Source: a virus. Taken from it: a stretch of DNA of 20,853 nt. Shown here piece by piece: positions 12,075 to 20,522 of the stretch (the first letter of the stretch is position 1; each line of letters begins with the position of its first letter). A model generated the notes under the pieces. It ran no database searches and was not told the origin of the DNA. It saw only the letters and a program-made list of their open reading frames with translations. The translations under genes were made by a program, and so were the position numbers. Location of the stretch: IMG/VR virus record IMGVR_UViG_3300043466_001609, positions 1-20,853 of that record. One strand, given 5' to 3'.

Positions 12075-12599
12075 TTAAGTCTCCTGCGTGTACGTGAGGT
12101 TCGTCGTAGCCGTAATGACGGGAGCGGGAACTTTCTCGCGTGAGGTGAAGGTAAGCGTGTAGCCGTGGAGGTCTCCCATAGCTGCACCCGTCACGATTGT
12201 TCCGCCGGTTCCTTCCGCGCCGTTCTTGTAGCCCATTAGAAGCTTCTCGCCGTTCATCGTTTCTACAATGATAAACAAACGAACCTTCATCAAGTCTGCA
12301 AGCTCCGCGCTCACTGCGGCTTCCATCTTCGGAATCGTAACCTCGAGCACTTGCTCGTAGAATACCGAACCGTTCTCTACGCTGGCGTTGATAGTTTGAG
12401 TAAATGAAGCGTTGTTACGCGAAAGCTCGAAGCCGTAGAAAGTAATCGCCTCGGCAGCTCCCAACAAAGCTCCAGAGGTAGGTGAAGCGGCCCACTTCGA
12501 ACCGTCCTCGTCGAACGGAGCCGTCCAGAATTTGCGAACGCCACCGATGGCGTCCTTACAGGGAAAACCCCGTCCCGAAATTGTGATAGAACAAGCCAT
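12075..12599 (-). CDS. Putative major tail (tube) protein, 174 aa
   Basis: The product (MACSITISGRGFPCKDAIGG, then TFYGFELSRNNASFTQTINA and FYEQVLEVTIPKME) is beta-rich with one helix, as in siphovirus tail-tube subunits. YKNGAEGTGGTIVTGAAMGD and GYTLTFTSREKVPAP form the last strands. Size and position next to the capsid gene, with its own terminator for high expression, fit the tube. ATG 12599 was chosen over a TTG nine bases upstream. A head decoration protein is the main alternative. Confidence 0.68.
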   Translation of the reverse strand: MACSITISGRGFPCKDAIGGVRKFWTAPFDEDGSKWAASPTSGALLGAAEAITFYGFELSRNNASFTQTINASVENGSVFYEQVLEVTIPKMEAAVSAELADLMKVRLFIIVETMNGEKLLMGYKNGAEGTGGTIVTGAAMGDLHGYTLTFTSREKVPAPVITATTNLTYTQET

Positions 12600-12616
12600 G
12601 AGTTTCAATTTAAGGA

Positions 12617-12641
12617 CAAAAGAGAGGGGCCGAAGCCCCTC
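12617..12641 (-). terminator. Intrinsic terminator after capsid gene
   Basis: The minus-strand RNA has GAGGGGC-UUCG-GCCCCUC, a perfect seven-pair stem with the very stable UUCG tetraloop, followed by UCUUUUG. It is 20 bases after the capsid stop, so it probably stabilises capsid mRNA and partly ends transcription. Confidence 0.85.
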
Positions 12642-12660
12642 CCCTTAATCCGGGTTTCTA

Positions 12661-13605
12661 TTACGAGGTCCGGCGGAGCAAGCCGTATGAATCGTGATCC
12701 ACAACCTGCGTACCGAACGCGAACTTCATGATGACGCGGGTAACGTCGTCACCGGTTACGTCGATGAGGTCGAGAACGCGGGCTTCCGTCAAGTCCGTGA
12801 GGAGGTTCGTACCTACGTACAAGTTCTCCGGACGCGAGATGAGGAGCGTGTCATCCGGGAAACCAGCGGGAGCAACTACGCGATAGCCTGCGTACTTGTC
12901 CGCCATACCTTCAGCGAAGAAAGCGAGCTCAGCGGTTCCAGCCAGAGCGGAGAAATACAGCTGGCGCGTACCGCGGCTCATGTAGATAGTTGCATTTGGA
13001 TCACCCTTCAGGGCCGGAGGGCACTGCGTCGTGGTCAACGCGAGCAACTTAGAAAGGATGTTAGCAGCGCTCAACGAAGCGGTCAAGTTGGCTTCGTAGG
13101 TCGGAGAAGCCAAGACCATTTGGCGGAGCAAGCCGTTGTACAGCGTGTAGGTAGCACCCGTAGCGGTACCAGCGTCGATGTTGTAGTTACCCTGCCAGAT
13201 ATTGAACTCGATAGCTTCTGCCGCACGCTTTGCAACGTACTGCCCAGCGGCGGCCTTCATATCCGCCGGAGCCGTAGCAGAAGCGCCCACCATTTGCTCA
13301 GACTCCCACGCCATGTGGAGGTCTTTGTTGCAAATCTGGTCGTTGATTTGGAGGTCCGTCGTAGACAGAGCCACATCTTCCAAAGCCAGAGCCGTTCCCG
13401 TGGTGAAGGTGCAGGTAGCCGCCTGAATCTGCGAGCCGGAGAACTTCCGCAGCTGTGCGCGGCCCCGGACGTTGTTCAGGACGGTGACGTAGTTATTCGC
13501 AATCGTGTCCGCTGCGAGGATAGCGGGAGCTACGTACGGCAGGGCTTGCTTCCCTACGTAGTTGCTCGTGATAGTGGCGTTTGCCAAGTTATACTGTTGA
13601 GACAT
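12661..13605 (-). CDS. Major capsid protein, HK97 fold
   Basis: The 314-aa product has a Thr/Ala-rich N-terminal arm (MSQQYNLANATITSNYVGKQ), then a long E-loop-like region (VLNNVRGRAQLRKFSGSQIQ), and QINDQICNKDLHMAWESEQM leading to a spine helix. The C-terminal part has IYMSRGTRQLYFSALAGTAE and KYAGYRVVAPAGFPDDTLL, as seen in P-domain and A-domain strands of HK97-fold capsid proteins. It follows scaffold and protease genes, the usual order, and has a dedicated terminator. No processing site is obvious; the protease may remove the N-terminal arm. ATG start. Confidence 0.88.
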   Translation of the reverse strand: MSQQYNLANATITSNYVGKQALPYVAPAILAADTIANNYVTVLNNVRGRAQLRKFSGSQIQAATCTFTTGTALALEDVALSTTDLQINDQICNKDLHMAWESEQMVGASATAPADMKAAAGQYVAKRAAEAIEFNIWQGNYNIDAGTATGATYTLYNGLLRQMVLASPTYEANLTASLSAANILSKLLALTTTQCPPALKGDPNATIYMSRGTRQLYFSALAGTAELAFFAEGMADKYAGYRVVAPAGFPDDTLLISRPENLYVGTNLLTDLTEARVLDLIDVTGDDVTRVIMKFAFGTQVVDHDSYGLLRRTS

Positions 13606-13615
13606 TTCAGAGAAA

Positions 13616-14188
13616 TTAGAGATTCATAAAGTGTGATTGGATAGCGGCGACGCGCTGATCCGTAGAGAGGTTCGTGAGGTTCAAGGCTTGACGTTCGCGG
13701 CGGGCCGGAGCCTTCGGGAGGGAAGGGGTAGCTGCCTTCGCGAGCTTCTGGATTTCGGCTTCTTTCTTTCCGAGTTCTTTCTTGAACTGCTTCGAAAGGG
13801 TCGTAGAGGCAGCCTGTACAGCGTCCTGAATCATCTGAGCCACTTCCTCGCGAGTCAGAACGTCTTCGCTCATCTTCTCCTCGTCCTTCTTGGCTTCTTC
13901 TACGGGTGCTGCCGGAGCTTCTTCAGGCATCTCCCACGTGTTCACCTTCCCGTCTACGACGGTAAACTCGATTCCGTCCTCGAGCGTGTACTCGCCGTCA
14001 GGGAGAGGGATTTGCTCGCCTTCGTCGTTAACGACGAAAACGTCTACACCTACCGCCCACTCTTCAGCGGCGGTTTGGATTTCTTGGCCACCCTGAAGTA
14101 CAGCCGTAGCCAAAGAGACGGGAGCCTCTTCAGCCAGCATAGCCGAGTACTTGTTAAACAGGGCCGCCACTCGTTCTTGAATATTCAT
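13616..14188 (-). CDS. Putative capsid scaffolding protein, 190 aa
   Basis: The protein has an N-terminal helix (MNIQERVAALFNKYSAMLAE), a small beta module (LPDGEYTLEDGIEFTVVDGK), an acidic Pro/Ala/Glu stretch, and a coiled coil of about residues 105-155 (EVAQMIQDAVQAASTTLSKQ, then LGKKEAEIQKLAK). The basic C-terminus ends in STDQRVAAIQSHFMNL. This acidic, coiled-coil build between protease and capsid genes is typical of scaffolds, which the protease removes during assembly. The DGEY beta module is a domain I have seen in Bacteroidota phage scaffolds, function unknown. Confidence 0.8.
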   Translation of the reverse strand: MNIQERVAALFNKYSAMLAEEAPVSLATAVLQGGQEIQTAAEEWAVGVDVFVVNDEGEQIPLPDGEYTLEDGIEFTVVDGKVNTWEMPEEAPAAPVEEAKKDEEKMSEDVLTREEVAQMIQDAVQAASTTLSKQFKKELGKKEAEIQKLAKAATPSLPKAPARRERQALNLTNLSTDQRVAAIQSHFMNL

Positions 14189-14207
14189 GAGAGATGGGTT
14201 TAAGCAA

Positions 14208-14813
14208 TTAACCTTTTAAGCTTTTGATTTTTGACACGGCTTCAGAAATAATGGCCTCCAGCTCGTCTACAAAGGTCTCCGCAGAGAGCTCGGGGATAGC
14301 CGAGAGGTCCACCTTCCGAGTGAAGAACCCTTCGATACTGAAGCCCTTTACCTTTCCTTCTTTGACCCACTCGTTCCAGATTGCTTCCGAGTCGACCTTC
14401 ATCGAAACCATCCACGTACCTACGGGAACGTTCAAGCCGTACATCCGCGACTTGTCTTGCTCCCCTTCCACGATCCACGACTCGATTACGGTAGTTCCAT
14501 TTACGGGAACCTCGTGCTCGAGGGTCGCGCGGCTCTGGTTGCCCGCTTTGAAATAGAGCTCCATCGCTTTCCTGACCGTCTCTTTCGAGAAGTAGATGTG
14601 GAACTCCTCGTCTCCCCTTTTGCGGTAAATCGGCTTGTCAGGGATGAGGGCCGGCCCGAGGAGGATGCGGCGGTCTGCGTCTACCGTCTGGAAGTGATAC
14701 TGAGCCGAGAGAGCGACCCAGTCCGTCTCAATCGCGGGCTCTTCTACCAGCGAGATTGCTTGGATGCCGTAGGTATCGGCTTCCTCGTCGATTACAAGTT
14801 CGAAAATTTCCAT
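14208..14813 (-). CDS. XkdF-type prohead protease, 201 aa
   Basis: The N-terminus (MEIFELVIDEEADTYGIQAI) and the ATLEHEVPVNGTTVIESWIV and KGFSIEGFF motifs match the XkdF-like prohead serine proteases of Bacteroidota phages. H100 and S159 are the best candidates for the catalytic His and Ser. It should cleave the scaffold and perhaps the capsid arm during maturation. Its C-terminus (LSAIPELSAETFVDELEAII) is short, without the extension present in related proteins, which here appears on the portal. ATG 14813 overlaps the tape measure stop as TAATG. Confidence 0.85.
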   Translation of the reverse strand: MEIFELVIDEEADTYGIQAISLVEEPAIETDWVALSAQYHFQTVDADRRILLGPALIPDKPIYRKRGDEEFHIYFSKETVRKAMELYFKAGNQSRATLEHEVPVNGTTVIESWIVEGEQDKSRMYGLNVPVGTWMVSMKVDSEAIWNEWVKEGKVKGFSIEGFFTRKVDLSAIPELSAETFVDELEAIISEAVSKIKSLKG

Positions 14814-16354
14814 TAGCCTACGAGGGATGCCTGATCCCGGAGTTTTTGGTTTGCCTGCATTGAATTATTCACGTCCGAAGCAAGGACGTACGAACGGAAG
14901 CCGGACGTTTGGGAACCCTGCATGAACGAGAGGTCGAGCTGTGGAGGTCCGGCAGTTGAACCACCACCACCCCCACCCGGAGGAGGAGGAGGAGGAGGGC
15001 CCGGGCTCTCGAATTGAGATTTGGCGATAGTTGCGATTTGAGCTGCACCCGTCGCGGCTACCGTAGCGGTCTGAATGATCCGCATGATAGTAGAAGGTGT
15101 GGTCTTATCCGTGAGGGCCGTGGTGATACCTTCTGCGGTATTGATAATCGCGTTCGCAATCGCGATACTTTTCGAGAGCTTGAAGTTCCTTTTTGCCCGC
15201 TTCTCGTTGTCCTTGTCCTGCCCGTCTTGGAGAGCCGCTACGAGGTTAATCCCCGCCTCTGCGAAGTTTACAACGGCTTGCAGTTTCTTGAGCTGAATTT
15301 GGGTGTAGTCCGCCGCGAGATTGTTTTCGTTATCGTTTATCTTTTGACTGTTATCGATAATCGTGCGCGTCGTGTCGTTCGATACCTGCTGCAACCCGCG
15401 TATCCCGTCCTGAAGGGCTTTGTTCGTGTCGTTTAGAATCTTGGCTTGCTCTACGGCTGCATCGTGTAGTGCTTGTTGTCTCTCTAATTCCGCAGCAGCT
15501 CCTTCAGCTCGCAGAGAGTTTATTTTATTTTGAAGCTCCGTCTGGATCGTGGTCGATTCCTGCTGGATGTTGTATATCTCCGCCTCGAGTTCTGCCATAC
15601 GCATGAGCTCTTCCTCCGTGGCTTGAGTCATCGCGGCCTTCTGGCGTGCAATCCGAAGCTCTTCCTGTGCGATAGCCTTTCGGTCTGCTACAAGTCCCTT
15701 CTCGAGAGCCGCGGCCCGCTCTGCGTCTCTAATCCTTTGTTCTACGGTTCGGTTTACGTCGTCCGAGGCCATCTTCAGCCGCTCAATCTCTGCCCGTTGT
15801 TTGGCGGTCTCCACGATAATCTCGCGCTGTGAAGCTCGCAGCCTTTGAGTAGCCTGCGTGAGGCCGTCCATGGTTTCCGTTTCGGACGCTATCTCTGCCC
15901 CTATACCTTTAAGGGCGGAAGAAGCGGTCTCGTAAGCTGCGGCAAAGTCACCCTGAAAGAACTGGACAATAGCCCCGCCGATTTTAGCCACCCGGTCCAG
16001 AAGGACGTTGAAAGTGGCTGTAAGGATATTCAAGCCGCGCTCGAGGAGTTTGGCTCCGTCGGCCGTCTGCGTGAAGTAAGCAGCGAGAGAACCCACAGCC
16101 ACCACGATAGCTCCGATACCTGTAGAAATGAGGGCCACCTTTAGCAGCCCCATCCCCTGAGCCAAAGAGCGGGCCCCAGCTACCGACTTCACAAGCCCGG
16201 AAGCGAGGCCTCCGGTAAGCTGGTCTAATCCACCTAACGCTTTCTCCCCGGCTTCGCCGAGATCCTCCATAGATTTCTCCGCGTCCTGTAGAGCTTTGTC
16301 GAGTTTGGACGTGTCCGCTTTGATATCTACTACTACCTCGTTCTTCTTAGCCAT
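14813..16354 (-). CDS. Tape measure protein, 513 aa
   Basis: The product begins MAKKNEVVVDIKADTSKLDK, followed by Ala/Gly-rich helices and a membrane-like segment, about residues 70-92 (LLKVALISTGIGAIVVAVGS). A long coiled coil runs about 165-340 (REIIVETAKQRAEIERLKMA onward). After another hydrophobic helix comes a tract of seven Pro and six Gly near 455-467, and a conserved-looking end (SYVLASDVNNSMQANQ). Tape measures set tail length; at about 1.5 Angstrom per residue, 513 aa predict a tail near 77 nm. It follows a 63-aa membrane protein, overlapping it by eight bases. Confidence 0.9.
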   Translation of the reverse strand: MAKKNEVVVDIKADTSKLDKALQDAEKSMEDLGEAGEKALGGLDQLTGGLASGLVKSVAGARSLAQGMGLLKVALISTGIGAIVVAVGSLAAYFTQTADGAKLLERGLNILTATFNVLLDRVAKIGGAIVQFFQGDFAAAYETASSALKGIGAEIASETETMDGLTQATQRLRASQREIIVETAKQRAEIERLKMASDDVNRTVEQRIRDAERAAALEKGLVADRKAIAQEELRIARQKAAMTQATEEELMRMAELEAEIYNIQQESTTIQTELQNKINSLRAEGAAAELERQQALHDAAVEQAKILNDTNKALQDGIRGLQQVSNDTTRTIIDNSQKINDNENNLAADYTQIQLKKLQAVVNFAEAGINLVAALQDGQDKDNEKRAKRNFKLSKSIAIANAIINTAEGITTALTDKTTPSTIMRIIQTATVAATGAAQIATIAKSQFESPGPPPPPPPGGGGGGSTAGPPQLDLSFMQGSQTSGFRSYVLASDVNNSMQANQKLRDQASLVG

Positions 16355-16538
16355 GGGTCCAGAGAATGATTTTCACCAGCAGGTAACCGAGTGCGCCGTA
16401 CCACCCAAAGAAGACCAGAGAAGCCAAAACCGCGTCTAGGATTTTCACCCACCGCGGCTTCCCCGGCTGCCTCAAAAGGTGGAAAGCATCGATAATGTAA
16501 CCGAAGTCCTTGCACCCCTTTACTTGAAATTGGTTCAT
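16347..16538 (-). CDS. Small membrane protein before tape measure, 63 aa
   Basis: The product (MNQFQVKGCKDFGYIIDAFH, then a basic patch LLRQPGKPRWVK) has one long hydrophobic helix, about residues 35-60 (LDAVLASLVFFGWYGALGYL, then LVKIIL). It occupies the place where siphoviruses encode tail assembly chaperones, but it is a membrane protein and shows no slippery frameshift site. It is linked to the gene upstream by an ATGA overlap and overlaps the tape measure start by eight bases. Role unknown. Confidence 0.7.
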   Translation of the reverse strand: MNQFQVKGCKDFGYIIDAFHLLRQPGKPRWVKILDAVLASLVFFGWYGALGYLLVKIILWTHG

Positions 16539-18706
16539 GGCTGGTAACAGTAGGCGGTAGCGTTGTCGTAAACGAATCCGTATCGCTCGCAGCAGGTGCG
16601 ATTGACGGTGAAGATTCCCGATCCGGTGGAGGTCGTGAACTCAATCCTTCCCGTCCGTCCCGTAAAGGGGAGGTAGGTGCAGTCTCGAATCGTGCCGAGT
16701 ATCTTCAGAAGCTTTACCTGTACCGTCCCTTCGCTCGTGGGGTCGTATCCGGAGATTTCGAGAATCCTCCAGTATGTGTTGAAGAGGTAGATTTTGTCGG
16801 ACCACTCGAACGTAGAGATATCGAGCGTAGAGAGACGGAAGTGGGCGGTAAGAAGTCGAGCATCGGAGGAATAGAGCTGGTTCGCGTAAAGCTGCCAGTA
16901 CTTGTTGTAGAGCGTGTCGTAGGGGTTCGCGGTAATCTCAAAGAGCGGAAGCTCAATCCCGAACATAAGCGAGTCGTCTGCTACGTCTGCGTCCTCTTTG
17001 GTATTCGTGGCAAACTGCCCGAAGAAGGGGAAGTTGTTCGAGGTCCCCGTTCCTGCGTTGTCGAGCAAGAAAGGAAGCGTAAGCTGCCCGTTATAAAAGG
17101 CTAGGCGCGGCTTCACCTCGTCTATTTCTGGCTTTTCCGGATCGGAAGAAAGAAGCCTGTGGATGTTGTAGCCAGTTCCCGGGATGTAAGAGGTAAAGAA
17201 AGGAGCGAAACCCGACTCTATCTTTTCATCTCCAGTAGCAAAGTCGTTTCCGGGGTCCAGAATCTCGTGCTGTCCATAAACGCGCTCCGAGGCTTGTATC
17301 GCTTGACTTACAAAGTCCTCCCCGGCTGAGTGCGTCCACACATACCGCTTTCGCTGTAGGTCGGAGGTAGGCGTGATGGAGAGGTCCATGCTCATATCGA
17401 TTTTGCCAGTCCAGTCCTTCACGTCACCCGTAGCTATGTAGTCGTTAAACGGCTCTATGTAAATCTTCTTCGGGTTAATCTTGTCCGGGATGAATACGAG
17501 GTTGAAACACTTTTGAAGCCCTGCGATAAAATCGATTTGGCGCATCTTCGGGAAGTTCCTCGCAGTATCCAGCGTAATCGAAGAAAGGAAGCCGCCGTAT
17601 CCTACTTTCCATGAGGTACCTCCCAGTCCTAGGATGCCGTTCGCCGCTCCGCGAAGGAGAGTAATATTTCCCGCGCTGGTCTGTACCTGAACCTTCCACG
17701 TGCTCGTCGATGCGAGAGTTACCTGCAAAGAAAACCACGTATTGGTAGGCGAGGTTAACCCGCTAGCAATCGTGTAGTGTGTAGTCCCGTTCGTGAGCCG
17801 GAAGGTAGCCGTAGCTCCTGCTGTGGCGAGGGTGAAGTTAAAATAGAAGTCTAGCTGGTATACCCCTTCGAGCGGAACCGTCCACGTAGGGCTCACGAAA
17901 TCCGCGCCCGTGTCGTAGAAGTTTCCATTCTCCTCATAGCTCACATCGGTAAAGGTGGTCGGGGCTGTAATCGTTAGGTCAGTCGTGCGTCCTACCCAGA
18001 ATTTGAAGTCGAAGTTCGTTGTGAACTTGTTGAACTTCCCGCCGCTGTGGAGCATCATGTACAGCGTGGTCTCCAAGTTGGAGAAGTGCGTGCTCTCGTA
18101 CGTAAATCCGGCTGTGGTGAAGATTTTGTCTAGAACGCTTTTTATCCTAATGAACGGCGTGCAGTCGGCAGGATAGAGTTTGGTCGTGGCCGGGCTCGTA
18201 GTAGAGGTCCAGTTGCGCCACTTGTCCACGATGCCGTACCGGATTTGACCAGAAAGGAGCGTTCCGGCCCACGAATTAGTGACCGCGGTATAGGTAAGCG
18301 AGTGGTCGAAAGAGCTCCAGTCTAAATCCGAAAGAAGATCCTCGCCGATGCTCTTCGCTAGGTCGGCTTGTTCCCCGAAGAACGCGAGCTCCACATCTAC
18401 GAACCGTCCTTTCTGGACGAACCACCCTTTCACCTGAATAAAGCCCGTCATAATCGCCACCCCTCCCTCCATGAGCCGGGCAGGTATCTTCGCTTTTAAG
18501 TCGTAGGAAGGTACCTGTGAGAGGTCGTACGGCCCGAATACGTCCTCGTTCGTCTTCGTGAGAGGTACGCGGAAGGTCTGCGAGTAGTTCGAGGTAGGAG
18601 AATTGACCTTCGTGATATCCGTAAACGAATAATTCAGGTTCACAGGCTCGAACTCGTAGAGCTCGACGGGCTTCCACGTAGTCCGATAGGCGAGAAGGGT
18701 TAGCAT
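16535..18706 (-). CDS. Large tail-tip/baseplate-like protein, 723 aa
   Basis: Recognised only as a large tail structural protein of Bacteroidota phages. It begins MLTLLAYRTTWKPVELYEFE, then TFRVPLTKTNEDVFGPYDL. A jelly-roll-like stretch of about residues 250-370 (VPLEGVYQLDFYFNFTLATA, then FRLTNGTTHYTI) could bind carbohydrate. Next come DFIAGLQKCFNLVFIPDKIN and KKIYIEPFNDYIATGDVKDW, a hub-like part, and YWRILEISGYDPTSEGTVQ near the end. The last 40 residues contain a Cys cluster (CCERYGF, CYQP). ATG 18706 overlaps the upstream stop by seven bases. It is probably distal tail or receptor-side; that is inferred. Confidence 0.7.
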   Translation of the reverse strand: MLTLLAYRTTWKPVELYEFEPVNLNYSFTDITKVNSPTSNYSQTFRVPLTKTNEDVFGPYDLSQVPSYDLKAKIPARLMEGGVAIMTGFIQVKGWFVQKGRFVDVELAFFGEQADLAKSIGEDLLSDLDWSSFDHSLTYTAVTNSWAGTLLSGQIRYGIVDKWRNWTSTTSPATTKLYPADCTPFIRIKSVLDKIFTTAGFTYESTHFSNLETTLYMMLHSGGKFNKFTTNFDFKFWVGRTTDLTITAPTTFTDVSYEENGNFYDTGADFVSPTWTVPLEGVYQLDFYFNFTLATAGATATFRLTNGTTHYTIASGLTSPTNTWFSLQVTLASTSTWKVQVQTSAGNITLLRGAANGILGLGGTSWKVGYGGFLSSITLDTARNFPKMRQIDFIAGLQKCFNLVFIPDKINPKKIYIEPFNDYIATGDVKDWTGKIDMSMDLSITPTSDLQRKRYVWTHSAGEDFVSQAIQASERVYGQHEILDPGNDFATGDEKIESGFAPFFTSYIPGTGYNIHRLLSSDPEKPEIDEVKPRLAFYNGQLTLPFLLDNAGTGTSNNFPFFGQFATNTKEDADVADDSLMFGIELPLFEITANPYDTLYNKYWQLYANQLYSSDARLLTAHFRLSTLDISTFEWSDKIYLFNTYWRILEISGYDPTSEGTVQVKLLKILGTIRDCTYLPFTGRTGRIEFTTSTGSGIFTVNRTCCERYGFVYDNATAYCYQP

Positions 18707-19941
18707 CGGATTGTCTGTGCGAGTTCTACGTTCATCGTAAACTGCGTAACCTGAGAGTCTGGCGTGGTCTTGTACGGTGCAGACCCATCCGTGATGCGAA
18801 CCGGGCTCCATACCCCGTCAATCTTCGCGTACACTTGGCGAGACCTTAACAGGTACGGAATGAGGTACGCATCGGCAGGGTCGAATACCCCAGAGAGCGC
18901 GTACGCTTGAACCGCGGTCTTTTGGTACGCAATTGTTTCGGGTGCGTACGAGTTGAACGTGTAGGTCGTGGCCGCGTAGTCACCGAGGATTGCTCGGTAA
19001 GTCTTTTCCTCCGTCCGGATTGTCTTGCGCGTGTAGCCGTCGAAGCGGAGGAAGTCCCACCCTCCGCGCGAGTTCGCAAAGGCTACCTGCGCTCCGCTTC
19101 CCCGAGTGCCCGGGCAGCTCGGCAGGATCTGGAGCTGGTTCCCTTCCTGAACCCCCGAAGCGTTCTGTGGCGTGATAATGATTTCCGACCACGCGGTTAC
19201 GCTGTTTAGAGCGAGCACCTGGGCGGGCATCACAGCCGCGTACACAAGGAACCCGTTCGTAGGGATTGAAGCGCTCGGAAGCTGTGCGCCGTTCGTTGTA
19301 TTGAGGTCTATTTGAACCGTCAAAGGAGAAGTGCCGGGTCGTACGATGAGGTACTGAAGCCGGGTAACATCCGAGACCGTGTTCGAGTGAATCGAATCCT
19401 TGTTTATGAGGGCCATAAATCCCTCATCCTCGTCCGCCGCGTACATGGTAATGATGTTGTTTACCGGAGCGCGATCCGTGAGCCAGTACTTCTTGGTGGA
19501 GGCGGTCCCGAAGTAGTCCGAGAAGGAAGGATGCAGGCCGGCCGAAACTTGCTCGTACCCGTCCGTGACGTAGATATTCTTCGAGGCTTGATTCAGGGCC
19601 TCCGTGCCGGTGTATTCTCCGATTTTTACCGTGTACTTGTTCAGCCCGGTATTCGCGCGGGTGTAATAGTTCGCGCTGTAGTCATGCAGGAACGTGGTCG
19701 CCAAATACACCGAAGGGTCCACCTTCGTCCGTCCCTCAATAATGCGGGAGAGGTCGAAGTGGGCGCGGTTATTCGAGTTCGGTTTGAGGTAGTATTTCCC
19801 GATCTCAACAGTGTTCTCTTCTACCTGCACGATGAACGCGAACGTGTCGGTAATCGTGGCAGATGTTTGAAGTGTGTAGATGAGAGGTTGCCCAGCCGGG
19901 TAGAACGTCTCCGTAGGGTTCGAGGTAAATGAGGCGGCCAT
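18700..19941 (-). CDS. Tail structural protein, 413 aa
   Basis: The product (MAASFTSNPTETFYPAGQPL, then IYTLQTSATITDTFAFIVQV) is almost entirely beta-rich, with Thr, Ser and Tyr in abundance. RGSGAQVAFANSRGGWDFLR and FDGYTRKTIRTEEKTYRA form a stretch I associate with tail proteins of Bacteroidota phages. It is encoded between the gp10-like gene and the 723-aa protein, with short overlaps or gaps, so the three are probably one tail-tip or distal-tail set. No enzyme motif is visible. ATG start at 19941. Confidence 0.7.
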   Translation of the reverse strand: MAASFTSNPTETFYPAGQPLIYTLQTSATITDTFAFIVQVEENTVEIGKYYLKPNSNNRAHFDLSRIIEGRTKVDPSVYLATTFLHDYSANYYTRANTGLNKYTVKIGEYTGTEALNQASKNIYVTDGYEQVSAGLHPSFSDYFGTASTKKYWLTDRAPVNNIITMYAADEDEGFMALINKDSIHSNTVSDVTRLQYLIVRPGTSPLTVQIDLNTTNGAQLPSASIPTNGFLVYAAVMPAQVLALNSVTAWSEIIITPQNASGVQEGNQLQILPSCPGTRGSGAQVAFANSRGGWDFLRFDGYTRKTIRTEEKTYRAILGDYAATTYTFNSYAPETIAYQKTAVQAYALSGVFDPADAYLIPYLLRSRQVYAKIDGVWSPVRITDGSAPYKTTPDSQVTQFTMNVELAQTIRC

Positions 19942-19942
19942 G

Positions 19943-20521
19943 TTATTTGGGCTTCACAGTAAGAGTCACCGGGCTTGCTGTAGCTACGAGTTTCCGAACG
20001 AAATCCTCACCTACCGCTTGAGCGAGCTTGTCCCCTTTGCGGCGAATAGCCCAGTCGTACCCGTTGATGAAATAACGGAGCGGTGTGATTCCTTTACGCT
20101 TGATGCCCCGAGCGATGAGGAACGCGGCCGAGTTCAGCTTCGCCTCCGTAGGCTTGATGAACGCTCCCGTCTTCGGATCCCTGAGACGAATCGGCTTGAC
20201 CTTCATCCACGCGCGTACCGCTTCGGTAGGAGGTTGCTTCGTAGTAAAGGAGAAAGGGGAGCCGTGGCGTACCTGCGTCCCGTTCACTCCCCAGTGGACG
20301 AAAGAGGCGTAGCTCGAAGCTTTCCCTTTCGCGTAGAGCTGAATCTCCGAGACTCCGGTCTTCCCGAAACGGAACTTGAACGCGAGCGATCGCTGGAGGG
20401 TCCTCGTGGCTACGCCGTAGTTCTTGTTCTTCCCGATGCGTTTCGTTCCGAGCTCGCGCTTCGACGCGTCGAGCACCTCTTGAGCGAACTCCACCCACAG
20501 CTTCGAAGCTTCCTTGCTCAT
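19943..20521 (-). CDS. HK97-gp10-like tail component, 192 aa
   Basis: The basic protein contains ASSYASFVHWGVNGTQVRHG (residues 68-87), the typical core of the HK97 gp10-like tail-completion family. A long basic C-terminal half (RLRDPKTGAFIKPTEAKLNS, then RYFINGYDWAIRRKGD) follows. Members join tail and head during siphovirus assembly. It starts with ATG after a one-base gap from the EF-hand gene. In most phages this gene lies near the connector genes, but here it is far from them, at the head of the tail set. Confidence 0.85.
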   Translation of the reverse strand: MSKEASKLWVEFAQEVLDASKRELGTKRIGKNKNYGVATRTLQRSLAFKFRFGKTGVSEIQLYAKGKASSYASFVHWGVNGTQVRHGSPFSFTTKQPPTEAVRAWMKVKPIRLRDPKTGAFIKPTEAKLNSAAFLIARGIKRKGITPLRYFINGYDWAIRRKGDKLAQAVGEDFVRKLVATASPVTLTVKPK

Positions 20522-20522
20522 C

